A stretch of DNA of 15,084 nt from assembly GCA_015491705.1 (NCBI GenBank), contig WFVK01000251.1, positions 1 through 15,084 of the forward strand. Reading direction: 5' to 3'. The notes beneath the pieces were generated by a model. The model searched no databases. It saw only the letters and a program-made list of their open reading frames with translations, and was not told the DNA's origin. The translations under genes and the position numbers were made by a program. The DNA comes from Nitrospirota bacterium. GTDB lineage: Bacteria > Nitrospirota > Thermodesulfovibrionia > UBA6902. Shown one piece after another: positions 5,641 to 14,193 of the stretch; position 1 is the first letter of the stretch; each line of letters begins with the position of its first letter.

Positions 5641-8232
5641 TTATGCCTTCAGGTTGCGCAACCTGACTGACAGGTCCTTTGCTGCAAGCGCCATCCCCTG
5701 TCTCCAGAAAGACGGGAACCAGGACTCGAAGCTCCAGGAAGCAGCCCAGGAATTGGAGCATCCCGGGCATTCTTCAACCAGCCTCCTTGATTCCTGCGCC
5801 GCCTCACCATGCCAGATTTCGGAAAAGGGACGCGACCTGACATCCCCGGCACCGACGGCGCTGTAACGCAGGCACGGCGTTACAGCGCCGTTGCATCTCA
5901 GAAGAAAAAAAGTACGCAGCGCCGCACAACGGTACCTGAGCCTGTGCTTCATTGCGCCGAGCAGTATCTCGTTGTGGAAAGAAGGCGGCAATTCCCCGAC
6001 TGCTCTGATGAGGGCTGAGTTGTCCGAGCACCTGTAATTCCTGACATTACTGTTTTTCCCGATATTGCGATAATAGACAAACTCTTCATGGAGTTGTGTT
6101 ATAAACCCCGTCCCGGAGTGCCGGGCATATGCCAGCACATCTTTCAGCGTATCCGCTGTCAGGTTCGACAGTGTATGGCCGATGACGATTACACCCATCC
6201 TGTCCTTATATTTCTTTTTCAGCCCGGTCAGCTCCTGCAACAGGTAATCCGCTTTTCTGAAGTTTCCTTTCACGCCCCGTATCCGGTCGTGCCTGTCTCC
6301 CACGGCATCAAGGGATATGCCGACATTCATGTATATATTGTTTTCAATTGCACGGCGGACCACGCCGAGGACACGCCCGGGAAGCAATGCATTGGTGCTC
6401 AATGTTATTTCCGCTGCCGGCCTGACCCTGTGAATGGCCTCTACAAGTTCCAAGATGTCATCCCTGAGAACCGGCTCACCGCCTGTCAGCAGCACTGCCC
6501 TGAGTCCGCTGAAAAGATCGTCTCCGAGCATTTTTTCTGTTTCACCGGGGCTTAACATATCCCCGGAAGGTCTGTTCTGCCATATAAAACAGTGCCCGCA
6601 GCGGGAATTGCATGCGTCCGTCACTTCATAGACCATATACCTTATCTCCGGCAATTTGCGCGCGGCTTGCAATTTCATACCGGCAAAGGCGTTGGAGACC
6701 AGCGGCCGCCAGTAACGAAAGCGGCGGCGCAATCCCCCCGGTGTCTTCCATAACCAGGCAGAAATCCTGTGGCCGTATTTCAGATAGGGCCAGAGTTCCG
6801 GGAACCTGCGCAGTATCATGATATAAATATGTTTTCCTGCAAAGGCATGGTTTTTTATGAGCCAGGAGGCTATGTCATGCAGCCGGCGGATTTCCTCAGT
6901 GCTCCAATGCGGGGTGCTGATCAGCGGCTCCTGCGTGGAGAAGAGGCTGTTGTCCGGATCTTTTTCCAGAAAACCCTTGTGCCGGGCCTCTTCATACAGG
7001 CCGGTGCCGTAATACGGCGTGGCTATGTGAATGCCTGCCGCCTCCATACCCGCCCTTTTCATGCCGAGGGCATATGTTATGGTCTCCCAGATATCCCCCC
7101 GGGTTTCCCCTATCAGGCCCATGACAAAGGAGCCGTCGACCACTATCCCGTGTTTTCTGAACAGGGCCACGGCATCTTCAATCTTCCGGAGGTCCAGTTT
7201 CTTGCCGATAATCCGTGTAACCACCTCCTGACTTCCCGACTCCGGGGCCACAAACACCCTTTTGCATCCCGACCTCTTCATTTTCCCGGCCAGTTCCCCG
7301 TCAACGGTATCGGCCCTTATACCGTTCGGAGCGCTCCATGAAACATTCAGCCCGCTGTCCGCCATCAGATCGAATATTCGCGCGGCCCGCCTTTTATCAA
7401 GCGTTAAATTGTCGTCTTCGAAATTTATATGCTTAATGCCGTAACCGGCAACGGCGAGTTCAAGCTCGGCAATAATATTTTCAGGACTTCTGGCCCTGAA
7501 TCTCTTGCCCATTGTCAGACTGATGCTGCAAAAGCTGCAGTTATAGGGGCACCCCCTGCTTGTTATAACGCTCGTCCACCTTTCATTGAAGGTATACATC
7601 GCCCGCGCGCCGCGTGTGATTCTCATCGCGTTGAAATATTCCTCCATCGGCAGCAGGTGCCTTGCCGGAAAAGGGATAGAATCGAGATCGCGGATCAGCG
7701 GCCTCCGGCGTGTCAGGACCGGGCTGGAGCCATTCATGAAGCCGATCCCGGCAACATCTTTCAGCCTGGAATATGAACCGCCATCGAGGGTCTCTGTCAA
7801 CTCCCGCGCGGTATCTTCCCCTTCACCGACTATCACAAAATCCACACACCCGGATAAAAGCGTCTCCACGGGACGCACAGACGGGTGGACGCCGCCCATA
7901 ACCGTTATTATATTTTTATCAACGGCCTTTACCTCTGAAGCCGTACGGACGGCGTTTGCCTCGTTAATGGAAAAGGGGACGGTTATGCCTGCAAGGTCCG
8001 GTTTTATACTTCTTATCCTCTCCCTTATCTCCCCGAATGACAGTCCGAGACAGTACCTCCCGTTGATTTCCCTCAGGCTTCTCCATCCCTCCAGTGATGC
8101 ATCAAGGACATACACCTGGTGTCTCTTCTCCAGTACAGCCGCCACGTATAACAGTCCCAGGGGCTGAAAGACATACGGCGTACCGAAACGCCTGTGCAGG
8201 GCCTGGGGCGGATTAATCAGGCATATCCTCAT
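5641..8232 (-). CDS. Double radical SAM protein: B12-binding radical SAM half fused to a radical SAM/SPASM-like half
   Basis: An 863-residue protein with two complete radical SAM cores. Residues 1-180 form a cobalamin-binding-type Rossmann domain with INPP (6-9), VMGGVHPSVRP (111-121) and DFVIVGEGED (131-140), but no obvious DxHxxG, so the cofactor may be bound base-off. The first 4Fe4S motif is CPYNCSFC (C228, C232, C235), with FEDDNLTLD at 271-279 and a GLIGET motif (372-377). A linker of about 90 residues follows. The second motif is CNSRCGHC (C541, C545, C548), with TGGEP at 583-587. The tail has C769, C780, C787, C822 and C825 around GAVTPCLRY, resembling SPASM/Twitch auxiliary-cluster domains. 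The start overlaps the flippase stop (ATGA). It probably modifies a sugar or lipid of the polymer; the reaction is unknown and no precursor peptide is visible. Confidence 0.88.
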   Translation of the reverse strand: MRICLINPPQALHRRFGTPYVFQPLGLLYVAAVLEKRHQVYVLDASLEGWRSLREINGRYCLGLSFGEIRERIRSIKPDLAGITVPFSINEANAVRTASEVKAVDKNIITVMGGVHPSVRPVETLLSGCVDFVIVGEGEDTARELTETLDGGSYSRLKDVAGIGFMNGSSPVLTRRRPLIRDLDSIPFPARHLLPMEEYFNAMRITRGARAMYTFNERWTSVITSRGCPYNCSFCSISLTMGKRFRARSPENIIAELELAVAGYGIKHINFEDDNLTLDKRRAARIFDLMADSGLNVSWSAPNGIRADTVDGELAGKMKRSGCKRVFVAPESGSQEVVTRIIGKKLDLRKIEDAVALFRKHGIVVDGSFVMGLIGETRGDIWETITYALGMKRAGMEAAGIHIATPYYGTGLYEEARHKGFLEKDPDNSLFSTQEPLISTPHWSTEEIRRLHDIASWLIKNHAFAGKHIYIMILRRFPELWPYLKYGHRISAWLWKTPGGLRRRFRYWRPLVSNAFAGMKLQAARKLPEIRYMVYEVTDACNSRCGHCFIWQNRPSGDMLSPGETEKMLGDDLFSGLRAVLLTGGEPVLRDDILELVEAIHRVRPAAEITLSTNALLPGRVLGVVRRAIENNIYMNVGISLDAVGDRHDRIRGVKGNFRKADYLLQELTGLKKKYKDRMGVIVIGHTLSNLTADTLKDVLAYARHSGTGFITQLHEEFVYYRNIGKNSNVRNYRCSDNSALIRAVGELPPSFHNEILLGAMKHRLRYRCAALRTFFLLRCNGAVTPCLRYSAVGAGDVRSRPFSEIWHGEAAQESRRLVEECPGCSNSWAASWSFESWFPSFWRQGMALAAKDLSVRLRNLKA

Positions 8233-9812
8233 TTGCTGAACCTTGCCATCACGCGCCGGACCGCAGGGGCACTGTCCCTGGCCAGGAGCATGACATCTGT
8301 ATGATTCAGCGGCCTTATGTATAACAGAGCCATCAAATAAACACTAAAAAACAGCACGGCCTGTGCAATAAAGATAAGCAGCCCCGCCATGCGTCCCTGC
8401 GGGGCTGCAAATTCTGAAATCACTGTAGTCAGGCCCCAGACAGGCACTGCCGCTGATATACAAACGGCTGCCGCGGTTATAATCGATGTCTCCCTGAAAC
8501 GCCGGAGCGGAAGCCTGATCTCCTGATGCAATATCACAAACCCGTATACCGCTGAGAAGAACAGCGCGATTAATGTCCCGAATGCAACGCCCATGAAGCC
8601 GAAACGTGCAATAAAAATAATGCTCAGAGGAAGGTTGAGGGCCACAGCCACCAACCCGGCTTTCATCTCCATGCCGGGCCTTGCAATCGCCTGGACAACC
8701 GCTCCCCTCACACCCGCCAGTACAGCGCACAGCCAGCCGGCTCCCGTGATCCGGATGATCCAGGCGGACTTTTCGTAACCCTCTCCCATCCAGACCCTCA
8801 TTATCTGCGGAGCCGAGATAATGACAAAGACAAACAACGGAACCGATATGAAGGCGAGGTATTTGGTGCCCCTCAGATAACCTTCAACAAGTTTTTCTCT
8901 TCCTCCGGATGCATCTATCTCTGAAAAAGCCGGCACCAGAGCGGAGAGAAACAGGAGCGCAACCGATTTGGTCTTCTCCACTATTGAGCTCCCCAGTTGA
9001 TAGAAGGCCACAAGGCCGATTGACAGGAAATAACCGATCAACAATTTGTCCATATTAACCGATACCATTGAGGCTATGCGGGCTATCTGCAGCCTCACCC
9101 CGAAGCCCGACAGCCTCCTGAACATCTCCCGGCTGCACAACATGGGATTGAATTTCAGTTCCGGCAGTATCCTGAAGGCGATACAGATATTGACGGTACC
9201 GCCTGCGGCAAGCAGGATTGCATTGTTGATCATCAGGCCGGGCAGGCCCCAGCCCGCTTCCAGAAAGGCTATCGTACCGATGATGCCCGGCACGGACACT
9301 GCAATCGCCGCCTTGTTGGTGATGTCCATCCGCTGCAAACCTCCCGGGACCGCAGCGAAAGGACTCAGTGCCCCGGAGACTGCAAACAGGAGGATCCCGA
9401 GCAAAAGGACAAACTCCGCCTCGCTGCGCAGTTCCTGCGGGATATTGAACAGATTCACCAGCGGGCCAACAAGATAAAAAGCCGGAACAATAATCAGCGC
9501 CGCAACAACCGAGTAAAACACGAACCCCGTGTTGACAGCCTCGTTTATCTTCCTGAAGTCCCTGAGGGTGTAATACTCTGCCATATACCTGACAAAAGAG
9601 GTTCCGATGCCGAAATCAAGCAACCCGAAATACCCTGTGACAACACCGGTAATCGCCCATATGCCGTATCTCTCTATGCCTATACGGTCTATGATATAGG
9701 GTGTCAGGAGCAGCGCCGTCAGGATGCCCCAGAACCGTCCGATGATGTTAAAAAAAGTGTTTCTGATTATCTTGCGGGCAACAGGAGTTTCCCGTGTCGG
9801 ATTATCGCTCAT
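8229..9812 (-). CDS. Polysaccharide flippase, Wzx/PST (MATE-like) family
   Basis: A 527-residue polytopic inner-membrane protein with roughly 12-14 hydrophobic segments spread over its whole length. It opens with the typical family start NTFFNIIGRFWGILTAL, followed by TPYIIDRIGIERYGIWAI, which matches the usual Wzx/RfbX-type N-terminus (LGxxxYGxW). GLLDFGIGTSFVRYMAEYY, about residues 62-80, is another family hallmark. It would flip the completed lipid-linked repeat unit to the periplasmic face. The start overlaps the polymerase stop by ATGA, and its own stop overlaps the radical SAM start by ATGA, so the three genes are tightly coupled. Substrate specificity is not predictable. Confidence 0.92.
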   Translation of the reverse strand: MSDNPTRETPVARKIIRNTFFNIIGRFWGILTALLLTPYIIDRIGIERYGIWAITGVVTGYFGLLDFGIGTSFVRYMAEYYTLRDFRKINEAVNTGFVFYSVVAALIIVPAFYLVGPLVNLFNIPQELRSEAEFVLLLGILLFAVSGALSPFAAVPGGLQRMDITNKAAIAVSVPGIIGTIAFLEAGWGLPGLMINNAILLAAGGTVNICIAFRILPELKFNPMLCSREMFRRLSGFGVRLQIARIASMVSVNMDKLLIGYFLSIGLVAFYQLGSSIVEKTKSVALLFLSALVPAFSEIDASGGREKLVEGYLRGTKYLAFISVPLFVFVIISAPQIMRVWMGEGYEKSAWIIRITGAGWLCAVLAGVRGAVVQAIARPGMEMKAGLVAVALNLPLSIIFIARFGFMGVAFGTLIALFFSAVYGFVILHQEIRLPLRRFRETSIITAAAVCISAAVPVWGLTTVISEFAAPQGRMAGLLIFIAQAVLFFSVYLMALLYIRPLNHTDVMLLARDSAPAVRRVMARFSK

Positions 9813-11206
9813 ATCACCCGCCGCATCAAAATATTGCCGGCGGATGGACAGACCGCCGTCATATCTTTGCCGGTGACCTCCGGCAGCATCACTACCATGG
9901 CCGTCAGAAACCAGAACGGCTCCATAATCCGGATAATAATGAATGTACTGGCGGAGAATGCATGAAACAACAGACCGGCAAACGCCGCTGTAAATCCTGT
10001 GGCCAGACCCCGTGTCCAGTCATCCTCCATAATATTCAGCGTCCGTGTCCCCGCCTTGAAGATAGCCGCCATCAGCCACAAAAACACCATAAATCCCGCC
10101 AGGCCCGTCTCTCCCAGCACCCGTGCATACTGTGAATCTATAAAACCGGCCCCGGCCGCGCCGTAGCCCAGAATGGGACGCTTGTACCACTTCTCCATTG
10201 TTTCCTTCCACGTATCTATGCGGGCGGCGGCGGACTTTTCAAATATCACCCGCCTGCCGAATACAGAATACTCCTTCCCTGAAACGAATGTGGAGGCTAT
10301 GCGCTGCCTGACAAAGTCGGGCATTAACACAGGAGACGACACGATGATGACCGCCAGGAATGCGAGCAGGACGTATCTCGCCTTTCTGGTCAATATTATC
10401 ATGGAAATATACATGGGTATAAATCCCAGCCATCCGCCCCTGGAGAGTGTGAACAAAAAGGGCGGAACCATAAAACAGAGGAGCCCCGACAGGAGAACAC
10501 GGTAAAGCAGGCGTCCGGAGTATATGATAAGCCCGATGATCACGCCCATCATCAAAAGCAGGTATCCCGCGAGGGTATTCGCCTCGCCACCCACTATGCC
10601 GTCAAAAGGGGCGGCGACGCGTGTAACTCCTGAAAAATGCAGCTTCCATGCATATACGCTGACAAAAAAAGAGGTGAGTATCATAAAAAACAGGAATATT
10701 TTCACCTGCCTTATGTCTTTTATAATATTGCTCACCATAAAAAACAGCAGAAAATATTCAAAATATTTCAGAAGATAAAGGAAGCTTTTTCTGTAGTCCG
10801 ACCCTCCCCACATTATTCCAAGACCCGTGGATATCAGGCAGATAAAGATATATACAAGCACAGGCCTGTTAAGGGGCGTAACCCTTAACAGGCCCACCTC
10901 CTTGTTTACGGCCATTTTTGCCAGCCAGCCCAGAAACACGACCATCAGAAAAATATCGTCCATGCGCAAGACAACGGCCCTGTCACTGGCCTCACCTACC
11001 GGGAGCTCCGGCGACAGCAGCATCGAGAGGATCAGGATAATCAAGGCGATATCAGTGTGGATAAAGGCAAGGACAAATATCGCCGAGGCAAGAAGAAAGA
11101 CGATGCGAAGTCCGGGAGGGACATCATAACTGTTCATGAAGGCCACCATTACAATGGCCGTAACGGAAATTACGGTAATAATGCCTGCCTGGCCGCTTTT
11201 AATCAT
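9809..11206 (-). CDS. Wzy/WaaL-like O-antigen polymerase or ligase (Wzy_C family)
   Basis: A 465-residue inner-membrane protein with about 10-12 transmembrane segments. The family signature is clear: TLSRGGWLGF (253-262), then a periplasmic-loop region RIDTWKETMEKWYKRPILGYGAAGAGFIDSQYARVLGETGLAG (about 329-371), broken by the RPxxGxG and ExGxxG hallmarks of the O-antigen ligase/polymerase superfamily. It would polymerise repeat units on the periplasmic side or ligate them to an acceptor; sequence does not separate the two roles. Lying next to Wzx, Wzc and Wza homologues, it is more likely the polymerase. The ATG at 11206 follows AAAAGGGGAG. It is separated from the Wzc gene by 70 bp containing two stem-loops. 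Confidence 0.88.
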   Translation of the reverse strand: MIKSGQAGIITVISVTAIVMVAFMNSYDVPPGLRIVFLLASAIFVLAFIHTDIALIILILSMLLSPELPVGEASDRAVVLRMDDIFLMVVFLGWLAKMAVNKEVGLLRVTPLNRPVLVYIFICLISTGLGIMWGGSDYRKSFLYLLKYFEYFLLFFMVSNIIKDIRQVKIFLFFMILTSFFVSVYAWKLHFSGVTRVAAPFDGIVGGEANTLAGYLLLMMGVIIGLIIYSGRLLYRVLLSGLLCFMVPPFLFTLSRGGWLGFIPMYISMIILTRKARYVLLAFLAVIIVSSPVLMPDFVRQRIASTFVSGKEYSVFGRRVIFEKSAAARIDTWKETMEKWYKRPILGYGAAGAGFIDSQYARVLGETGLAGFMVFLWLMAAIFKAGTRTLNIMEDDWTRGLATGFTAAFAGLLFHAFSASTFIIIRIMEPFWFLTAMVVMLPEVTGKDMTAVCPSAGNILMRRVI

Positions 11207-11230
11207 AACTCCCCTTTTTTCCAGAAAATA

Positions 11231-11259
11231 CGGCTTCAGCCGGGCAGGAGAGCCTGCCC
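11231..11259 (-). terminator. Twin stem-loop, candidate attenuator between the Wzc-like and Wzy-like genes
   Basis: Two adjacent inverted repeats lie 17 nt after the Wzc-like stop. One is GGGCAGG/CCTGCCC with a 4-base loop (11242-11259). The other is CGGC/GCCG with a 4-base loop (11231-11242). On the minus strand the second stem is followed by TATTTTCTGG, a weak U-rich tail. This could act as a partial terminator, lowering expression of the downstream genes relative to Wza/Wzc, or protect the mRNA end. The U tract is too poor for a confident intrinsic terminator call. Confidence 0.4.
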
Positions 11260-11276
11260 ATGAACCCGGAACAGGG

Positions 11277-13286
11277 TCAGGTCAACCTGTCATACTGGTA
11301 ATATGTATAAGTCGGCACGGCTCCGGTGCGGAGCCTGATCTGGTTCAGGATTACTCCCGCGATATTGGCGCCGACCGATTCAAGCTGGACCTTGGCCCGC
11401 AACAGCCCTTCCCTTGATATCTTGCCGATTTCATAGCACAGAACCACAACATCCAGCCTCGATGCAAGAAGGCTGGCATCGGTCACCGGCAGCACGGGCG
11501 GTGAATCAAAGAAAATAAAATCAAACTCTCTCTTCAGCTCTTCAATCAGTTCCCACCATCTCCCGGATTCCAGTATCTCCGCGGGATTGGCGGGCAGACG
11601 TCCGCCGGGAAGAACCCACAGGTTTTTTATACCCGAAATCATTGCTGTTCCACCGGATGCCGTATCTTCCGGTACGGTCTGCTCTATATTCCTGAGCGCT
11701 TCTTCCATGCTTGCCGTGCCTGCCACAAGTTCGGTCAGCCCCGGTTCCCTCTTTATACCGAAAGTCCTGGCAATAGACGGGCGCCTTAAGTCACATGAAG
11801 CAAGAAGTGTTTTGGCGCCTGTCTGGGCCACGGCCAGACCCAGATTCGTCAAAATCGTACTCTTGCCTTCGTGGGGCCCCGAGCTCGTTACAAGGACCGT
11901 CCTTCTGGATGGTCCGAGTTTAAGATTGGTCCGGATATTGCGGCAGGCTTCGGCTACAACAGACCGGGGTTGATGATGGACAATCAGGCGTATATATGCC
12001 TCCTCGGCCTCCCTCCTCATCACAGGGGAAATGTTTTTTCTGAATTTCACTTTCCATTTCTTGAGATTACCGCGTGCCGAAGGAACCACCCCCAAGACGG
12101 GCAATTTGACGAGGTTCTCCACATCCTCAATGGTTCCTATGGAAGTATCCAGGGCCTCGAATATAAAGGCAAGCACAATTCCAAGCAGCAAGCCCATCAT
12201 CCCGCCTATCAGCAGGTTGAGCCTTCCCTGCGTATTCACCGGGGAGACAGGCATGACCGCAGGATCCACTATCGAGACATCCCCGACTTTCTGCGCCTCG
12301 TTAATACGCGCCTCTTCGAGCTTTTCCTTGAACATCATGTATAATTTTCTGTTGACCTCAACCTCGCGGGAGAGCCTGGCATATCTGAGTTTCTGCCCCG
12401 CAAGAGTCTTTCGGCGCGACTTTAACTCTTCGCTCTTCTTCTCCTGCCGAACCATTGATTCTCTCGCGCCTTCCATACGTTGTGAATACGACTCCTTCAG
12501 TCTTTCCTCGAGCAATGCCTCCAGTTCATTTATCTGCCTTTTAAGGCGCACTATCCGTGGATGCCGGGCCGTATATCTCTGCATGAAGGCCGACAATTTG
12601 AAATTCAGCTCCAGCAGTTTCTCCCTGATCGGTCCAAGCGCCTTTATATCCCCTGCATCATCCGTTTTCACTGTGTTATCAATACTGCCTGATTCATCAG
12701 TCATCTGTTCTTTGAATTTCCACAGGCGGTCTTCCGCCTTTTCCAGCCTGACCTCCAGCAATGCGAGCTGCTCTTCAATAAACCTGCGGGCATTGCGCGC
12801 CTGCCTCGTCTTCTCCAGCAGGTTCTCTTCTATGTATACAGAGGCTACATTTTCGGCCAGTTCTTTGGCCCTTTCGGGGTCGGATGCAGAGGCGGTGATT
12901 CTGATGATATTGGTGCGTTCGATTCTCTCGGTCTCTATGCTGTTCTGTAATCCCTTCACCACCCTGTGCACTTCCATGACAGGCATATCATCGTTTATCA
13001 TTTTCAGGCGCAAAGCCACTTTCTTCATAATGGGGAACCCCTTGATTATCCTGGCCTGTGAGGCCATTTTATCGCCCGGGTTGTAAGTTATCCACTCTGA
13101 AAGCAGGCCGGAGACGGTTCTGCGTTCTTCTATCTTGACCGTGGTGGATGCCTTGTATACGGGAGAGGGCTTGGGGGAAAGCAGGATACTGCCGGCGCTT
13201 ACAAGAAGAAATGTCGTGATTATGACAAATTTTCTTCTCTGGAATATCCTTATGTAATCCCTGAGGCTCAGTTCATACTGCGGCAA
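11277..13286 (-). CDS. Wzc-like polysaccharide co-polymerase with C-terminal BY-kinase domain
   Basis: A 669-residue inner-membrane chain-length regulator fused to a bacterial tyrosine (BY) kinase. A Wzz domain lies at the N-terminus, with TM1 at about 20-37 and TM2 at about 357-376 next to a proline-rich PVSPV. A long charged, coiled-coil-prone periplasmic part fills roughly 155-335. The cytoplasmic ATPase has Walker A SSGPHEGKST (468-477), Walker A' LLASCDLRRP (494-503) and Walker B FDFIFFDSPP (588-597). A tyrosine cluster near the C-terminus (Y660, Y662, Y663, Y665) is the expected autophosphorylation tail. Walker A' normally reads DxD; here the first Asp is Ser497. The start is TTG at 13286, supported by GGGGGG with a 6-nt spacer. 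It follows the Wza-like gene by 39 bp. Confidence 0.93.
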   Translation of the reverse strand: MPQYELSLRDYIRIFQRRKFVIITTFLLVSAGSILLSPKPSPVYKASTTVKIEERRTVSGLLSEWITYNPGDKMASQARIIKGFPIMKKVALRLKMINDDMPVMEVHRVVKGLQNSIETERIERTNIIRITASASDPERAKELAENVASVYIEENLLEKTRQARNARRFIEEQLALLEVRLEKAEDRLWKFKEQMTDESGSIDNTVKTDDAGDIKALGPIREKLLELNFKLSAFMQRYTARHPRIVRLKRQINELEALLEERLKESYSQRMEGARESMVRQEKKSEELKSRRKTLAGQKLRYARLSREVEVNRKLYMMFKEKLEEARINEAQKVGDVSIVDPAVMPVSPVNTQGRLNLLIGGMMGLLLGIVLAFIFEALDTSIGTIEDVENLVKLPVLGVVPSARGNLKKWKVKFRKNISPVMRREAEEAYIRLIVHHQPRSVVAEACRNIRTNLKLGPSRRTVLVTSSGPHEGKSTILTNLGLAVAQTGAKTLLASCDLRRPSIARTFGIKREPGLTELVAGTASMEEALRNIEQTVPEDTASGGTAMISGIKNLWVLPGGRLPANPAEILESGRWWELIEELKREFDFIFFDSPPVLPVTDASLLASRLDVVVLCYEIGKISREGLLRAKVQLESVGANIAGVILNQIRLRTGAVPTYTYYQYDRLT

Positions 13287-13325
13287 TAAAATCCCCCCTG
13301 CCCCGTTTGTCTAACCCCCGTTTTT

Positions 13326-14081
13326 TCACTGGGCTATAACCTGCATCAGCCGTAATGTCCATGCGCTTTTGTATACAGGCTCAAGAAACTGCGTGACAAA
13401 ATAATTCACATCGGCGATAAATTTCCTTGGCACATAGACCATATCCTCTGACTGCAATGCAATATTCTGAGTCATGTCCGTCTTTTTGATGGCGCGGCTC
13501 AGGTCGAGCCTCATCCCCTGAGGGCTCTCCGGCCCTCCCCTGAGGAGTATTACGCTGGATAAAACCGCATGCTGCGTAAAACCATTTGCGCGTGCTATCG
13601 CTTCAAGCACGCTCCTCTGCCCGGAGACATAATAAACTCCCGGTTCATTGACCTCGCCCAGCACAATGACCTTTTTATCGCCTGTTTTCTTGATGGATAT
13701 GGAAATTATGGGATCCCTCACATACTGTTTGAGCCTCTCTGCAAGCTCTTCCCTTAACATGCTGAACGTCAGGCAGACAGCCGGCACGTCACCTGCGAGG
13801 GGAAAAGATATCTTCCCGTCAGGACGGACCACCACCTCCTCCCTGAGGTCATCTTCATCCCATACCGATATATACAGGACATCCCCGACTTCAATGACAT
13901 ACTCCGGAAGCCCGGTTTCCCCGTTATAGCCGGCCGGGCCGCCTGCATGACCAGCGGGCGCGCAGACAAGCAATGCGGTTATCAGCATGAAAACGCGAAG
14001 AACAATCCCCGCCTTCAGGTGACTTGCCGGCGGTCCCGCCACTCCTGTCAGGGCCGGAATATTTTTGACTGAAGTTTCCAT
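13326..14081 (-). CDS. Wza-like polysaccharide export protein (PES and SLBB domains)
   Basis: A 251-residue secreted protein, first gene of the operon. A hydrophobic signal sequence spans about 24-46 with a likely signal peptidase I site after AGHA. C40 in LLVC is not a proper lipobox because Val precedes it, so lipidation is unlikely. The export (PES) domain begins YVIEVGDVLYISVWDEDDL (61-79) and includes VRPDGKISFPLAGDV (85-99). An SLBB domain follows with VIVLGEVNEPGVYYV (138-152). The C-terminal helix-like stretch (about 224-250) could be the membrane-spanning end. It would form the periplasmic/outer-membrane export channel working with the Wzc-like protein. The ATG at 14081 is preceded by AAAGGGG. 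It is shorter than E. coli Wza and resembles the compact export proteins of EPS loci. Confidence 0.92.
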   Translation of the reverse strand: METSVKNIPALTGVAGPPASHLKAGIVLRVFMLITALLVCAPAGHAGGPAGYNGETGLPEYVIEVGDVLYISVWDEDDLREEVVVRPDGKISFPLAGDVPAVCLTFSMLREELAERLKQYVRDPIISISIKKTGDKKVIVLGEVNEPGVYYVSGQRSVLEAIARANGFTQHAVLSSVILLRGGPESPQGMRLDLSRAIKKTDMTQNIALQSEDMVYVPRKFIADVNYFVTQFLEPVYKSAWTLRLMQVIAQ

Positions 14082-14113
14082 TTCCCCTTTATCCCCCTGT
14101 GCACAACGCAGTT

Positions 14114-14143
14114 TTGAAGTAATCCCGCGTATTGCTATATACT
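14114..14143 (+). promoter_or_regulatory. Candidate sigma-70 promoter for the divergent ABC ATPase gene
   Basis: TTGAAG (14114-14119) is followed after 16 bp by TATATA (14136-14141), or after 18 bp by TATACT (14138-14143), with TG just upstream of the -10 box. Transcription would start near 14150, some 45 nt before the GTG start at 14194. It lies just downstream of the opposite-strand promoter's -10 box, so the two promoters may compete. Confidence 0.4.
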
Positions 14144-14146
14144 AAG

Positions 14147-14175
14147 TTATTATTATGTAACGTTATTATCGGCAA
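14147..14175 (-). promoter_or_regulatory. Candidate sigma-70 promoter for the polysaccharide operon
   Basis: On the minus strand TTGCCG (14175-14170) lies 17 bp before TAATAA (14152-14147), a fair sigma-70 match. It would give a leader of about 60 nt before the Wza-like start at 14081. The spacer is AT-rich and lies between divergent genes, which supports a promoter, but no experimental or conservation evidence is visible. No operator palindrome is obvious. Confidence 0.4.
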
Positions 14176-14193
14176 ATCCGGCGGATTAATTAA

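Noticed and set aside
6600..6720. Internal start splitting the double radical SAM protein into two genes
   Set aside because: Met519 lies near the second half, but there is no clear ribosome binding site before it and no stop codon between the halves.
12031..13086. Plus-strand 351-codon frame rich in Ser and Leu
   Set aside because: Antisense shadow of the coiled-coil part of the Wzc-like gene; composition reflects reversed Glu/Lys/Arg codons.
13964..13984. Lipoprotein signal in the export protein (C40)
   Set aside because: The residue before Cys is Val rather than Gly, Ala or Ser, so the lipobox does not fit; a signal peptidase I site after AGHA is more likely.
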